From contig NC_050104.1 in the NCBI RefSeq assembly GCF_902167145.1, positions 98,715,849-98,779,848 of the forward strand: 64,000 bases of DNA, in the 5' to 3' direction. This DNA comes from Zea mays (Eukaryota > Streptophyta > Magnoliopsida > Poales > Poaceae). This document shows positions 55,643-64,000 of this stretch, piece by piece. The notes below the pieces were generated by a model. That model did no database searches, was not told the DNA's origin, and was given only the letters and a program-made list of their open reading frames with translations. Each line of letters begins with the position of its first letter. Positions within the stretch are counted from its first letter, which is position 1. The translations under genes and the position numbers were made by a program.

Positions 55643-56283
55643 TGTTGGGGACCTTCGGCGTCCGAAGGTCCTCAAAAACAGGATTTAACAGTATTTCTGT
55701 AGTACAATGTGTGAACAGGTACCCTCGGACTAAAGCCGGCATTGCAGTAAACCGGAGTAATACGAAGGTTGATCAGAGCCGAAGGTGCGAGCAGGAAAGC
55801 TTCGGCGTAACAGCAAAGAGTGGAACCGACTTAAAGATGAAAAGGCTATTCAGACCTCGATAGACTACTATATAGTTATTATCAAATGTAAAGGGCATGA
55901 ATGTAATTTTGCAAGGGCTGTGTCCCGTGTCTATAAATAGGTGAACAGTATCCCCGTACTGTTCACGCTGACTTGGCATTCGCTTTTTGCGTCACGCTTG
56001 TACTGTCATTTCCTTCCGATTGAAGGTACACTTATAGTTCAATAATATTTTTGTTTATGTTCAATAATAATAAATGATTGTTTATGTTTTCTTTTACATT
56101 CTTTATATTTCGTCCTTCGTCATTGTTTGATGAATTTATGAAGGTATGTCCTTCATAACCTTCGTTCGCAAGTCATTATATCCTAAGGGAAGTAATGCTT
56201 CGGGGGACGAAGGGTGTTAACGATTAATATTTTCTATGTTGCCTTGTTCTTAACTCTTAGCACTTGAGAACAAGTCCCCAACA
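55643..56283 (+). repeat. 3' LTR of element E
   Basis: 641 bp, identical to 48937-49577 except for one base seen by eye. It is preceded by the tract GCGAGGGGCTAC (55631-55642) and followed by the TTGTT duplication. Confidence 0.93.
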
Positions 56284-56288
56284 TTGTT

Positions 56289-58356
56289 TAATTAAAGCCA
56301 TGTCATCATGAATAGCATTAACATCAACATCTCTACATCTAGTACAAATAGAAGTGTGCTCAATGGTAGATGTAGAGGGTTTGCAAGATTTTAATTCTAC
56401 AACCTTAGCATGCAATATATCATTTTTAGTTCTAAGGTCGGAAATAGTAGCATTGCAAACATCAAAATTCTTAGCCTTAGCAAGTAATTTTTCATTCTCA
56501 ATCCTAAGGCTAGCAAGAGATATGTTCAATTCTTCAATCTTAGCAAGTAAATCATCGTTATCATTTCTAAGATTGGGAATTGAGACATTACAAGCATTTG
56601 AATCAACCTTAGCTAACAAATTAGCATTCTCATTTCTAAGGTTGTCTATAGTCTCATGGCAAGTGCTTAGCTCACTAGATAATTTTTCACATTTTTCAAC
56701 TTCTAGAGCATAAGCATTTTTAACCTTAACATGCTTTTTGTTTTCCTTGATTAGGAAGTCCTCTTGGGTGTCCAAGAGGTCATCCTTCTCATGGATGGCA
56801 CTAATTAATTCATTTAACTTTTCCTTTTGTTGCATGTTTAGGTTGGCAAAAAGAGTGCGTAAGTTATCTTCCTCATCACTAGCATTTTCATCACTAGAAG
56901 ACTCATATCTAGTGGAGGATTTAGATTTAACCTTCTTCTTTTTGCCGTCCTTTGCCATGAGGCACTTGTGGCCGACGTTTGGGAAGAGAAGGCCCTTGGT
57001 GACGGCGATGTTGGCGGCGTCCTCGTCGTCGGAGGAGTCGCTAGAGCTTTCGTCGGAGTCCCACTCACGACAAACATGGGCATCGCCGCCCTTCTTCTTG
57101 TAGTACCTCTTCTTCTCCTTTCTTCTCCCCTTCTTGTCGTCACCCCTGTCACTGTCACTAGAAATAGGACATTTAGCTATAAAGTGACCGGGCTTACCAC
57201 ATTTGTAGCAAACCTTCTTGGAGCGAGGCTTGTAATCCTTCCCCCTCCTTTGCTTGAGGATTTGGCGAAAGCTTTTGATGACAAGCGCCATCTCCTCGTT
57301 GTCGAGCTTGGAGGTGTCGATGGGTGTTCTACTCGGTGTAGACTCCTCCTTTTTCTCTTTCGTTGCTTTGAATGCGACCGGTTGAGCTTCGGACGTAGAA
57401 GGACCGTCAAGCTCGTTGATCTTCCGTGAGCCCTTGATCATAAATTCAAAGCTCACAAAATTCCCGATTACTTTCTCGGGAGTCATTAGTGTATATCTAG
57501 GATTACCACGAATTAATTGTACTTGAGTAGGGTTAAGGAAAATAAGAGATCTTAGAATAACTTTAACCACCTCGTGGTCATCCCACTTTTTGCTCCCGAG
57601 GTTGCGCACTTGGTTCACCAAGGTTTTGAGCCGGTTGTACATGTCTTGTGGCTCCTCCCCTTGGCGAAGACGGAAGCGACCGAGCTCCCCCTCGATCGTT
57701 TCCCGCTTGGTGATTTTGGTGAGTTCATCACCCTCGTGCGCGGTCTTGAGCACGTCCCAAACTTCCTTGGCGCTCTTCAATCCTTGCACCTTGTTGTACT
57801 CCTCCCTACTTAGAGAGGCGAGGAGTATGGTTGTGGCTTGGGAGTTGAAGTGCTCGATTTGGGCCACCTCGTCCTCATCATAATCCTCATCCCCTACGGA
57901 TGGTATCTGTGCTCCAAACTCAACAACATTCCATATACTTTTGTGGAGTGAGGTTAGATGAAATTTCATTAAATCACTCCACCTAGCATAATCTTCACCG
58001 TCAAAGGTTGGCAGTTTGCCTAATGGAACGGAAAGTAATGGAGTATGTCTAGAGGTACGAGGATAATGTAAGGGAATCTTACTAAACTTCTTGCGCTCAT
58101 GGTGCTTAGAAGTTATGGAGGGCGCGTCGGAGCCGGAGGTAGATGGCGATGAAGTGTCGGTCTCGTAGTAGACCACCTTCCTCATCTTCTTAATTTCGTC
58201 GCCACTCCGATGCGAATTGTGGGAAGAAGTCTTCTTCTCCTTCTTCTTTTCCTTCCTCTTTTCCTTGTTGTGGGACTCTCCCGATAGGGCTTTCTCGTTG
58301 CTTGTAGTGGGCTTTTCGCCGGTCTCCATCTCCTTCTTGGCGTGATCTCCCGACAT
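56289..58356 (-). pseudogene. gag: Sirevirus C gag, N-terminal and central part
   Basis: From the ATG at 58356 (MSGDHAKKEMETGEKP) through the Lys-rich start, the gag core, the CCHC knuckle CYKCGKPGHFIAKC, the acidic serine block and most of the coiled coil, to the E insertion. The frame has no internal stop, so E alone destroyed the gene. A truncated protein ending a few residues inside E (about 56257) could in theory be made. Confidence 0.92.
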
Positions 58357-58383
58357 CACTTCGAGCGGTTAGGCTCTAATGAA

Positions 58384-58402
58384 GCACCGGGCTTTGATAC
58401 CA
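58384..58402 (-). other. primer-binding site of Sirevirus C
   Basis: In the sense direction TGGTATCAAAGCCCGGTGC, with one G-to-A change from the TGGTATCAGAGCC of B and D. Confidence 0.85.
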
Positions 58403-58404
58403 AT

Positions 58405-59732
58405 TGAAAGTCACCTAGAGGGGGGTGAATAGAGCGAATCTGAAATTTACAAAGTTAATCACAACTACAAGCCGGATTAGCGTTAGAAATATAATCGAGT
58501 CCGCAAGAGAGGGTGAAAAACAAATCGCAAGCGAATAAGAAGTGTGACACACGGATTTGTTTTACCGAGGTTCGGTTCTTGCAAACCTACTCCCCGTTGA
58601 GGTGGTCACAAAGACCGGGTCTCTTTCAACCCTTTCCCTCTCTCAAACGGTCCCTCGGACCGAGTGAGCTTTCTCTTCTCAATCACTTGGAACACAAAGT
58701 TCCCACAAGGACCACCACAAGATTGGTGTCTCTTGACCCAATTACAAGTGAGTATGATCTCAAGAAAGAATGCGAAAGAAGAGAAGCGATCCAAGCGCAA
58801 GAGCTCAAATGAACACTACAAATCACTCTCTCTAGTTACTAAAGCTTTGTGTGGAGTTGGGAGAGGATTTGATCTCTTTTGGTGTGCTTTGCAATGAATG
58901 CTAGCTCTTGTATAGTGGTTGGAAGCTGGAAAACTTGGATGACTTGAATGTGGGGTGGTTGGGGTATTTATAGCCCCAACCACCAAACTAGCCGTTTGGT
59001 GGAGGCTGACTGTCGTATGGTGCACCGGACAGTCCGGTGCGCCGGCCACGTCACCAAAGCCGTTGGGTTCCGACCGTTGGAGCTCTGTCTTCTGGGCCCG
59101 CCTGGATGTCCGGTGGTGCACCGGACATGCACTGTAGAGTGTCCGGTGCGCCAGCATGGGCGTGCCTGCCTTCTACGCGCGCTGGCGCGCATTCAATGCG
59201 CTGCAGGTAGCCGTTGGCGCCGAAGTATCCGTTGCTTCGATGTCACACCGGACAGTCCGGTGTACACCGGACATGTCCGGTGAATTATAGCGGACTAGCC
59301 GTTGCGAATTCCCGAAGCTGGCGAGTTCCAGAGCCGCTCTTCCTTGGAGCACCGGACACTGTCCGGTGTACACTGGACAGTCCGGTGAATTATAGCGGAG
59401 CGCCTCTGGATTTTCCTGAAGGTGACGAGTTTGAGTTGGAGTCCTCTGGTGCACCGGACACTGTCTGGTGGTGCACCGGACACTGTCTGGTGGTGCACCG
59501 GACACTGTCCGGTGGCACACCGGACAGTCCGGTGCGCCAGACCAGAGGTGCCTTCGGTTATCCCTTTGCTCTTTTGTTGAACCCAATACTTGGTCTTTTT
59601 ATTGGCTAAGTGTGAACCTTTGGCACCTGTATAGTTTGTACACTAGAGCAAACTAGTTAGTCCAATTATTTGTGTTGGGCAATTCAACCACCAAAATCAT
59701 TTAGGAACTAGGTGTAAGCCTAATCCCATTCA
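58405..59732 (-). repeat. 5' LTR of Sirevirus C
   Basis: 1,328 bp partner of 42946-44271, with one repeat unit fewer near 59035 and one more near 59480. Its TATA box is in the GGTTGGGG/CCCCAACC dyad at about 58956-58981. Confidence 0.93.
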
Positions 59733-59737
59733 GAGAG

Positions 59738-60663
59738 CGGCTCTGAACTCGCCAGCTTCGGGAATTCGCTCCGCTATAATTCACCGGACATGTCCGGTGT
59801 ACACCGGACTGTCCGGTGAGCCAGCGGAGCAACGGCTACCTCGCGCCAATGGTCACCTGCAGAGTCATTTAATGCGCGCCAGAGCGCGCAAAAGTCAGGC
59901 ACGCGCGAAGTGGCACACCAGACACTCTACAGTACATGTCCGGTGCGCCACCGGACATCCAGGCGGGCCCAGCAGTCAGAGCTCCAACGGTCGGAACCCA
60001 ACGGCCTGGTGACGTGGCTGGCGCACCGGACTGTCTGGTGCGCCATGCGACGGCAGCCTCCACCAAACGGCTAGTTTGGTGGTTGGGGTTATAAATACCC
60101 CCAACCACCCCACATTCAAGATATCCAAGTTTCTCACCTTCCAACTACTTACAAGAGCTCTAGTATTCAATTCTAGACACACCCAAGTGATCAAATCCTC
60201 TCCCAATTCCACAAAAGCTTTAGTGACTAGTGAGAGTGATTTGTTGTGTTCTTTTGAGCTCTTGCGCTTGGATTGCTTTCTTCTTTCTCATTCTTTCTTG
60301 AGATCAATACTCACTTGTAACCGAGGCAAGAGACACCAATTGTGTGGTGGTCCTTGCGGGGAAGTTTTGTTCCTGGTTGATTTGAGAAGAGAAAGCTCAC
60401 TCGGTCCGAGGGACCGTTTGAGAGAGGGAAGGGGTTGAAAAAGACCCGGCCTTTGTGGCCTCCTCAACGGGGAGTAGGTTTGCGAGAACCAAACCTCGGT
60501 AAAACAAATCCGCGTGTCACACTTCTTATTTGCTTGTGATTTGTTTTTTCACCCTCTCTCGCGGACTCGATTATATTTCTAACGCTAACCCGACTTGTAG
60601 TTGTGATTAACTTTGTAAATTTCAGTTTCGCCCTATTCACCCCCCCCCTCTAGGCGACTTTCA
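59738..60663 (+). repeat. 3' LTR of Sirevirus A, right fragment
   Basis: Last 926 bp of the LTR whose first part is 42571-42945. It rejoins exactly after the GAGAG duplication. It includes the dyad-enclosed TATA box (about 60091-60098) and ends GGCGACTTTCA before CCCTC. The C-run before CTCTAGG is longer than in the 5' LTR. Confidence 0.92.
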
Positions 60664-60668
60664 CCCTC

Positions 60669-60835
60669 GGTAAAAGAAAACACTCGGCGAAGAAACTCTT
60701 TGCCGAGTGTTTTATTTTTGACACTCGGCAAAGAGTTTCTTTGCCGAGTGTCTTTTTTTGACACTCGGCAAAGAGATCTTTGCCGAGTGTTTTTTCTCCA
60801 ACACTAGGCAAAGACAATTTAAAAATCACATTTTA
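60669..60835. repeat. internal array of CACTA subterminal repeats
   Basis: At least six copies of TTTGCCGAGTGT or its complement ACACTCGGCAAAG, alternating in orientation, in 160 bp. In the unbroken CACTA this block directly continued the left array, since Sirevirus A inserted between them. Confidence 0.88.
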
Positions 60836-61059
60836 AAGTAGTAAATTAATTCAAATGAAAAAGTTTTCAACTACAAATTTGTATAACTCATCATGATGTA
60901 CAATTTATATATTGAACATTTCTTCATATGACAAAATAAAAATAAATTTGTTCATAAAACCTATATCTCTCTCGTAGTTTATGAAACTACGAGTGAGACG
61001 TATAGAATTTGTGCATATTGTTAGAACCATCATGTGAGATAAACAAATGACCAAACAAC

Positions 61060-61560
61060 CAAAATAAACTTTGTAGATCTTGAGAAGTTATAGAAGTTTA
61101 TAGTTGACAACCTTTTCATTTGAAGCCATATTGTCAACGAAAACTACGTCAGAATTTAAAAAATTAAAATTTGAATTTTGAAAACGACTTCGAAAGAAAA
61201 AACCACCAACATGAAAGTTGTAGGTACTGAAGAGTTATGAAACTTTATAGTTGACAATGTTTTGGTTTGAAATCATCTTGTTATGCAAAACTATGTTTGA
61301 ATTTTGAAATTTGAATTTTTCAAACTATCTCGGATGTAAAAATCATCAAAATAAAAATTGTAAGTCTTGAAATGTAATGAAACTTTGTAGTTGACAATTT
61401 TTTTATTTGAAATCATCTTATCATTAAAAAATTCGTGTGAAGTTTTCAAATTTTGTAAACAGTCTCAGATGTAGAAACTATTAAAATAAAACTTGTAGAT
61501 CTCAAAAAGTTATGCAACTTTATAGTTGATCACATTTTCAAATGAACTCATTTAGTGCCT
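61060..61560. repeat. diverged tandem repeats in the CACTA interior
   Basis: About four copies of a 125-150 bp unit recognisable by AACTTTATAGTTGACAA followed by TTTGAAATCATCTT, at about 61088, 61232, 61380 and 61507. The units are AT-rich and well diverged. The rest of 60836-61800 shows no gene. Confidence 0.65.
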
Positions 61561-61627
61561 TAAATAATTAAATTATTCTCGATTTGTTATAGTACATGGA
61601 GAATGAAAACGTAATATAGATATAATT

Positions 61628-61693
61628 GGTGTAGTAGTGTAGTGGTATAGGAGGGTATGCGCGAGAGAGAGGTTGCGAGTTTGAATCTCACCA
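61628..61693 (+). ncRNA. tRNA-like segment with A- and B-box-like motifs (relic)
   Basis: TAGTGTAGTGG (61635-61645) resembles an internal A box and GTTTGAATC (61679-61687) matches the B-box core GWTCRANNC at eight of nine positions. The spacing is right for a tRNA, and it ends in CTCACCA. The T stem (GCGAG/CTCAC) has one mismatch and no full cloverleaf forms, so it is a tRNA-derived relic or SINE-like piece rather than a working tRNA. Confidence 0.4.
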
Positions 61694-61837
61694 TTTACAA
61701 AACATATAAATTTGATTCAAAATAATAGTAAAAAATGATAGGGCAATGTGTAAGGTAATAGAGGTAGAGTTGGAGAGTTGTTCCTAGAATTTAAAAAAAG
61801 TTTTGCTTTTTTTATTTTTTTTTGATTCTTAATTTGC

Positions 61838-62005
61838 CGAGTGTTTTTCTTTGCCGAGTGGCCGAGTGTCGAAAAAAGTACTCGGCAAAGAACCCTTTGC
61901 TGATGAAATATTTGCCGAGTGTTTTTTGCCGAGTGTTACACTCGGCAAAGGCTTTGCCAAGTGTAAAATAGTCTTTGCCGAGTGTCTTAGACACTCGGCA
62001 AAGAA
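61838..62005. repeat. right subterminal repeats of the CACTA element
   Basis: About eight copies of TTTGCCGAGTGT or ACACTCGGCAAAG in both orientations, ending just before the terminal ATTCCGGTAGTG. Confidence 0.88.
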
Positions 62006-62024
62006 CGCGATTCCGGTAGTGAAG

Positions 62025-62055
62025 CACTAAATATAAACTTCATAGTGAATGATCA
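62025..62055 (+). pseudogene. PIF/Harbinger-type transposase relic, piece right of the CACTA
   Basis: Continuing the frame interrupted at 1747, this piece reads ALNINFIVND, equivalent to the ...VNYTVNGH block of plant Harbinger transposases. It runs into the insertion at 62056. Confidence 0.65.
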
Positions 62056-62435
62056 GGAGGAGTGGCGGAGGACGGAAAAAAATTAGGTATGACTTTACAC
62101 CATATAATTTAGCACACATCCATTTAAATTGTAGAAAAAAAATAGACAACATATATATATATAAGTAAAACATTGTCTAAAATAAGAATAAATTGTTAAC
62201 AAACATGTGTGCACGACAATACATAATTCAAAGTCATGCTAATAATTTTAATACACACGTCTTGGAGACAGCCAATTGTATTTGCCTATCCTTCTCCTAA
62301 AATGCCTTCTTAATACTTACGAGCTATGAGCTATGAATTATATAATTTGCGACTATTATTATCTTTCTCAATTAAATGTGTTCTCCAATTAGGTATGACT
62401 TGGGCTATATCTAGCCACAATGGATCCTCCGCCTC
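62056..62435. mobile_element. ~380 bp insertion with imperfect inverted ends
   Basis: The segment is flanked by TGATCA (62050-62055 and 62436-62441), a possible 6 bp duplication. Its ends are imperfect inverted repeats (GGAGGAGTGGCGGAGGA at the left, the complement GAGGCGGAGGATCC at the right). ATTAGGTATGACTT occurs near both ends in direct orientation. Removing it rejoins the transposase blocks FIVND and HEYNQEYYLADGIY. It has no coding frame; the family is not identified. Confidence 0.5.
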
Positions 62436-62441
62436 TGATCA

Positions 62442-62514
62442 CGAGTACAACCAAGAGTATTACCTCGCTGATGGTATCTATCTTTAGTGGCCGATGTTTG
62501 TGAAGACTGATGTC
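62442..62514 (+). pseudogene. PIF/Harbinger-type transposase relic, C-terminal piece
   Basis: Reads EYNQEYYLADGIYL, a stop, then WPMFVKTDV, matching the YNMGYYLADGIYP.WATFVKT block near the end of the DDE domain in plant Harbinger proteins. The Pro/stop change and loss of what follows show decay. It is the fourth piece of the gene that starts at 893. Confidence 0.75.
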
Positions 62515-63343
62515 TAGGTGTGGTAACAGGTTCTAAAGTTTATTTTTAAACGTCTGATCGAACTAAGATGGTGCTCAATTTATATTCATATTTGAACTAA
62601 TATTAATTTTGTGTTCAAACGAACTGCGAAGAAACGTGATCGTGATCTATTATCAGTCACCCCCTATCCCTGCTCCCCTCCCACTCATTTTTTCCCCCTT
62701 TGCTCAGGCGCCGACCCGGGCGACACGACGGCGACACCAAGTGCGCGGACGCAATAATCCTGTCCGTCCTTCCGCCCAGGCCCGGCCGCCGCACAATCAT
62801 CTCGTCCCCAGCGCGCGCGCCTCGGGCTGTCGGGCACCATAAGCCGGGCGACGCGCAATGGGGTCAGCTAGCCCCGCTCCGATCCGCTGCCCACAGGATC
62901 CCAAGCCACCGTACCCGCGTACGCGACGCGACGGCGAGGTGGCGCGCGCGCGGGCGCGGGCGCGGGGACGACGGATTGATGCCCCCTGGCCTGGTCACAT
63001 TTCTCCCGCATCTCGCCCGCGGCTTGCGTCCTTCCCGCCTTTACGTGTCCGTGGTCCTTCCTCGCAACCGCCATCATCATACGTGCCGCCACCCTCCAAC
63101 ATCTCAAGTGATCTTTTCCATGCATTGCATTGCATTGCATTGCGCCCAAAGCTGCCAAAAGAAATCTCGCAAGTGGATAGAGATTACATGCGTCTTTCGC
63201 ATAGAAAAAGTATCGTGACGACCTGAACCATAGTAGCAGCTAGCAACAGTTTATTCAAGCTGAAAAGGGAAGCCCATCAATCGATCAGCTGCAGCTCCAC
63301 TTTGCAGGGGACATGTGACAAGTAGCTGTACTGTACGTTATTG
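62515..63343. other. intergenic region, AT-rich then GC-rich
   Basis: Bases 62515-62690 are AT-rich with no gene. From about 62700 the base composition switches to CpG-rich, with a (GC)n-like run near 62940-62975. Overlapping frames at 62700-63218 and 62858-63226 look like GC artefacts and resemble nothing known. The stretch is most likely the far upstream region of the gene at 63544 or the edge of another unit. Confidence 0.5.
63119..63143 (+). repeat. pentanucleotide microsatellite (CATTG)n
   Basis: Almost five copies of TGCAT/CATTG in a row, about 400 bp upstream of the SAM-domain gene start. Confidence 0.9.
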
Positions 63344-63378
63344 GTGTTGGATCCTGTTCCTGTACCCGTACGTTACTG

Positions 63379-63395
63379 CATGCATGACATGCATG
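63379..63395 (+). promoter_or_regulatory. two adjacent RY motifs
   Basis: CATGCATG at 63379-63386 and again at 63388-63395, one base apart. CATGCATG is the RY/Sph element bound by plant B3-domain factors (ABI3/VP1, FUS3, LEC2). The pair lies about 150 bp upstream of the start codon at 63544. Confidence 0.55.
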
Positions 63396-63451
63396 TGAGC
63401 TGGCTGGGCCGTGTTCTGCAGCTGCGGGTTTTCTACCTGCTTGGTCAGTGT

Positions 63452-63457
63452 CACGTG
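63452..63457 (+). promoter_or_regulatory. G-box
   Basis: CACGTG within GTCACGTGTC, about 90 bp upstream of the start codon. It is the core site of plant bZIP and bHLH factors and resembles an ABA-response element. No clear TATA box is seen nearby. Confidence 0.55.
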
Positions 63458-63543
63458 TCAGTCTGCCTCCCTGTGCTGTGCATGCCATTTCCTACAAATC
63501 CTAGCGCGAGTGGTTACGGCCAGCAAGTCAGGTTCAGGGGGCC

Positions 63544-64000
63544 ATGGACAGCTGGTACGCGTGGCTGTCGCGGACGGGGCTGGCGCCGTCGCTGGCGCAC
63601 GAGTACGGGCGCCTCTTCAGCCGGAACAAGCTGGAGCCCCGGGACGCGCCGCACTTCGACCACGACCTGCTCAAGAGCATGGGCATCGCCGTCGCCAAGC
63701 ACCGCCTCGAGATCCTCAAGCTGGCCAGGAAGCAGGACGCCGGCGCCTCGTCGTCCGCGGCCTCGCGGCTCGGGCGCAGGGCCACCAGGTGCCTGTCCCG
63801 GTGCGCGCGCCGGCTGGCAGGAGGCGGCGCGTGGAGGGCCGCGTCGTCGTCGGTCACCGTCGTCCCGAGGATCTGCGGCGGCGAAGACGCCGTCCGCGTC
63901 GGAGCAGTGCAGCGGAAGGGCACTGGTAGCGGCACCACCAAGAAGATGGTGCTCATGATCACCGACGGCGGCGTCGCCGGAGGAGGGTACGGCTACGGCC
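63544..64000 (+). CDS. SAM (sterile alpha motif) domain protein, 5' part, runs off the window
   Basis: The ATG at 63544 is in a strong context (GGCCATGG), and an in-frame TAG at 63502-63504 lies upstream with no other Met between, which fixes the start. The frame is open for 152 codons to the window edge. Residues 2-64 form a SAM domain: WYAWLSRTGLAPSLAHEYG, then LFSRNKLEPRDAPHFDHDLL, then KSMGIAVAKHRLEILKLARK, the typical last helix of plant SAM proteins. An Arg/Cys-rich basic stretch (RATRCLSRCARRL) and a low-complexity Gly/Ser/Val region follow. SAM domains mediate protein-protein or RNA contacts; the partner here is unknown. GC content at third positions is very high, as in many grass genes. 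This is the only ordinary host gene seen; whether an intron follows cannot be judged. Confidence 0.88.
   Translation, partial: MDSWYAWLSRTGLAPSLAHEYGRLFSRNKLEPRDAPHFDHDLLKSMGIAVAKHRLEILKLARKQDAGASSSAASRLGRRATRCLSRCARRLAGGGAWRAASSSVTVVPRICGGEDAVRVGAVQRKGTGSGTTKKMVLMITDGGVAGGGYGYG

Larger units (their letters stand above)
48937..56283 (+). mobile_element. element E: non-autonomous gypsy-type element (Zeon/cinful-like) with gag and an antisense gene
   Basis: 7,347 bp, TSD TTGTT (48932-48936 and 56284-56288). LTRs are 641 bp each, starting TGTTGGGGACC and ending GTCCCCAACA, with one difference seen (A/G near 49214/55920). The primer site follows the left LTR and a purine tract GCGAGGGGCTAC precedes the right one, so the sense direction is plus. 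It encodes gag but no protease, reverse transcriptase or integrase. The second half is filled by a gene on the minus strand. Size, LTR length and gag-only coding match maize Zeon-1 as I recall it; enzymes would come from an autonomous cinful-type partner. Confidence 0.92.
42946..59732 (-). mobile_element. Sirevirus C: Ty1/copia element with element E in gag
   Basis: Inserted in the 3' LTR of A, reading right to left, with duplication GAGAG at 42941-42945 and 59733-59737. LTRs are 1,326 and 1,328 bp and differ at roughly 20 positions plus a 20 bp repeat unit (about 1.6%). Without E it is about 9.4 kb. pol is open over 1,062 residues, but gag is split by E, so C cannot make particles itself. 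The LTR end ...GACTTTCA groups it with A. The outer right end reads CCATTCA instead of CCTTTCA, one mutated base. Confidence 0.94.
1855..60663 (+). mobile_element. Sirevirus A: Ty1/copia LTR retrotransposon (Ji/Opie type), heavily interrupted
   Basis: LTR ends TGAAAGGGAATTAGG... and ...GGCGACTTTCA are found at 1855 and 60663, flanked by the 5 bp duplication CCCTC (1850-1854 and 60664-60668). Order in the sense direction: 5' LTR, initiator-Met-tRNA primer site, gag, pol, a long non-coding tail with pyrimidine/purine tracts, and 3' LTR. After removing B, D, G and C (with E) about 9.3 kb remains, a normal Sirevirus length. The two LTRs differ at roughly 30 places by eye (about 2.4%), so this is the oldest retrotransposon here. 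gag has a frameshift and pol has three stops and a frameshift, so the copy is dead. The Ji/Opie family name is from memory. Confidence 0.93.
1748..62021. mobile_element. non-autonomous CACTA element, split by the nested retrotransposons
   Basis: The left end reads CACTACCGGAAT (1748-1759) and the right end ATTCCGGTAGTG (62010-62021), a 12 bp perfect terminal inverted repeat. Both ends are flanked by AAG (1745-1747 and 62022-62024), the 3 bp duplication typical of CACTA (En/Spm) elements. Without Sirevirus A and its passengers (1855-60663 plus one CCCTC) only about 1.46 kb remains: 107 bp on the left and about 1,350 bp on the right. No transposase frame is visible, so it must have been moved in trans. 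Subterminal arrays of TTTGCCGAGTGT in both orientations fit the transposase-binding repeats of this superfamily. Confidence 0.9.

Noticed and set aside
61628..61693. A functional tRNA gene
   Set aside because: The T stem has a mismatch, no acceptor stem or anticodon arm can be drawn, and it sits in a transposon interior. It is kept only as a relic.
62700..63226. Frames of 120-170 codons in the GC-rich upstream region
   Set aside because: Low-complexity Arg/Pro/Ala composition, overlapping one another and without any known domain. They are likely promoter-side GC artefacts.
63341..63958. Long frames 63341-63958 and 63411-63929 on the plus strand and 63534-63962 on the minus strand over the right-edge gene
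   Set aside because: The frame from 63544 contains a complete SAM domain with a good start context and an upstream stop; the others are GC-rich shadows of it.

Overview
The window looks like a stretch of a large grass genome, almost certainly maize (Zea mays) or a close relative. The evidence is the dense nesting of long terminal repeat (LTR) retrotransposons of recognisable maize types, a CACTA element with TTTGCCGAGTGT-type subterminal repeats, and a GC-rich plant gene at the right edge. The species call and the family names (Ji/Opie-type Sirevirus, Huck-like Tat gypsy, Zeon/cinful-type) come from memory of those families, not from a search.

The layout is one set of Russian dolls, and nearly every boundary can be fixed by a target-site duplication (TSD). 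The oldest layer is a decayed PIF/Harbinger-type transposase reading left to right, with pieces at 893-1447, 1650-1747, 62025-62055 and 62442-62514. It was hit by a 202 bp solo-LTR-like insertion (1448-1649), by a roughly 380 bp element (62056-62435), and by a non-autonomous CACTA element (1748-62021, TSD AAG) whose own sequence is only about 1.46 kb. Inside the CACTA sits Sirevirus A (+, 1855-60663, TSD CCCTC; about 9.3 kb of its own sequence). Four elements landed in A: Sirevirus B (-, 5558-15108, TSD GAGAC) in gag; Sirevirus D (-, 16012-25488, TSD ATAGC) in integrase; gypsy element G (+, 28203-41838, TSD TAGGT) downstream of pol; and Sirevirus C (-, 42946-59732, TSD GAGAG) in the 3' LTR. 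C was in turn split in gag by E (+, 48937-56283, TSD TTGTT), a Zeon-like element lacking pol.

Condition follows nesting. A is riddled with stops and its LTRs differ at roughly 30 positions. C and G are intermediate. B, D and E have nearly identical LTRs. B has full-length open gag and pol and is the best candidate for a competent element. D has one nonsense codon in pol.

The most interesting content is in E. Besides gag, it carries on the opposite strand a gene that can be read as three exons with two short in-frame introns and its own TATA box, encoding about 1,021 residues. Other points are a conserved 3' splice-site-like sequence exactly where the Sirevirus pol frame opens, many inverted same-family pairs that could give double-stranded RNA, a tRNA-like segment inside the CACTA, and a 31 bp-arm hairpin at the left edge.

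The only ordinary host gene seen is at the right edge: a SAM-domain protein gene starting at 63544 and running out of the window, with RY and G-box motifs just upstream. Coordinates of splice sites and counts of LTR differences were made by eye.
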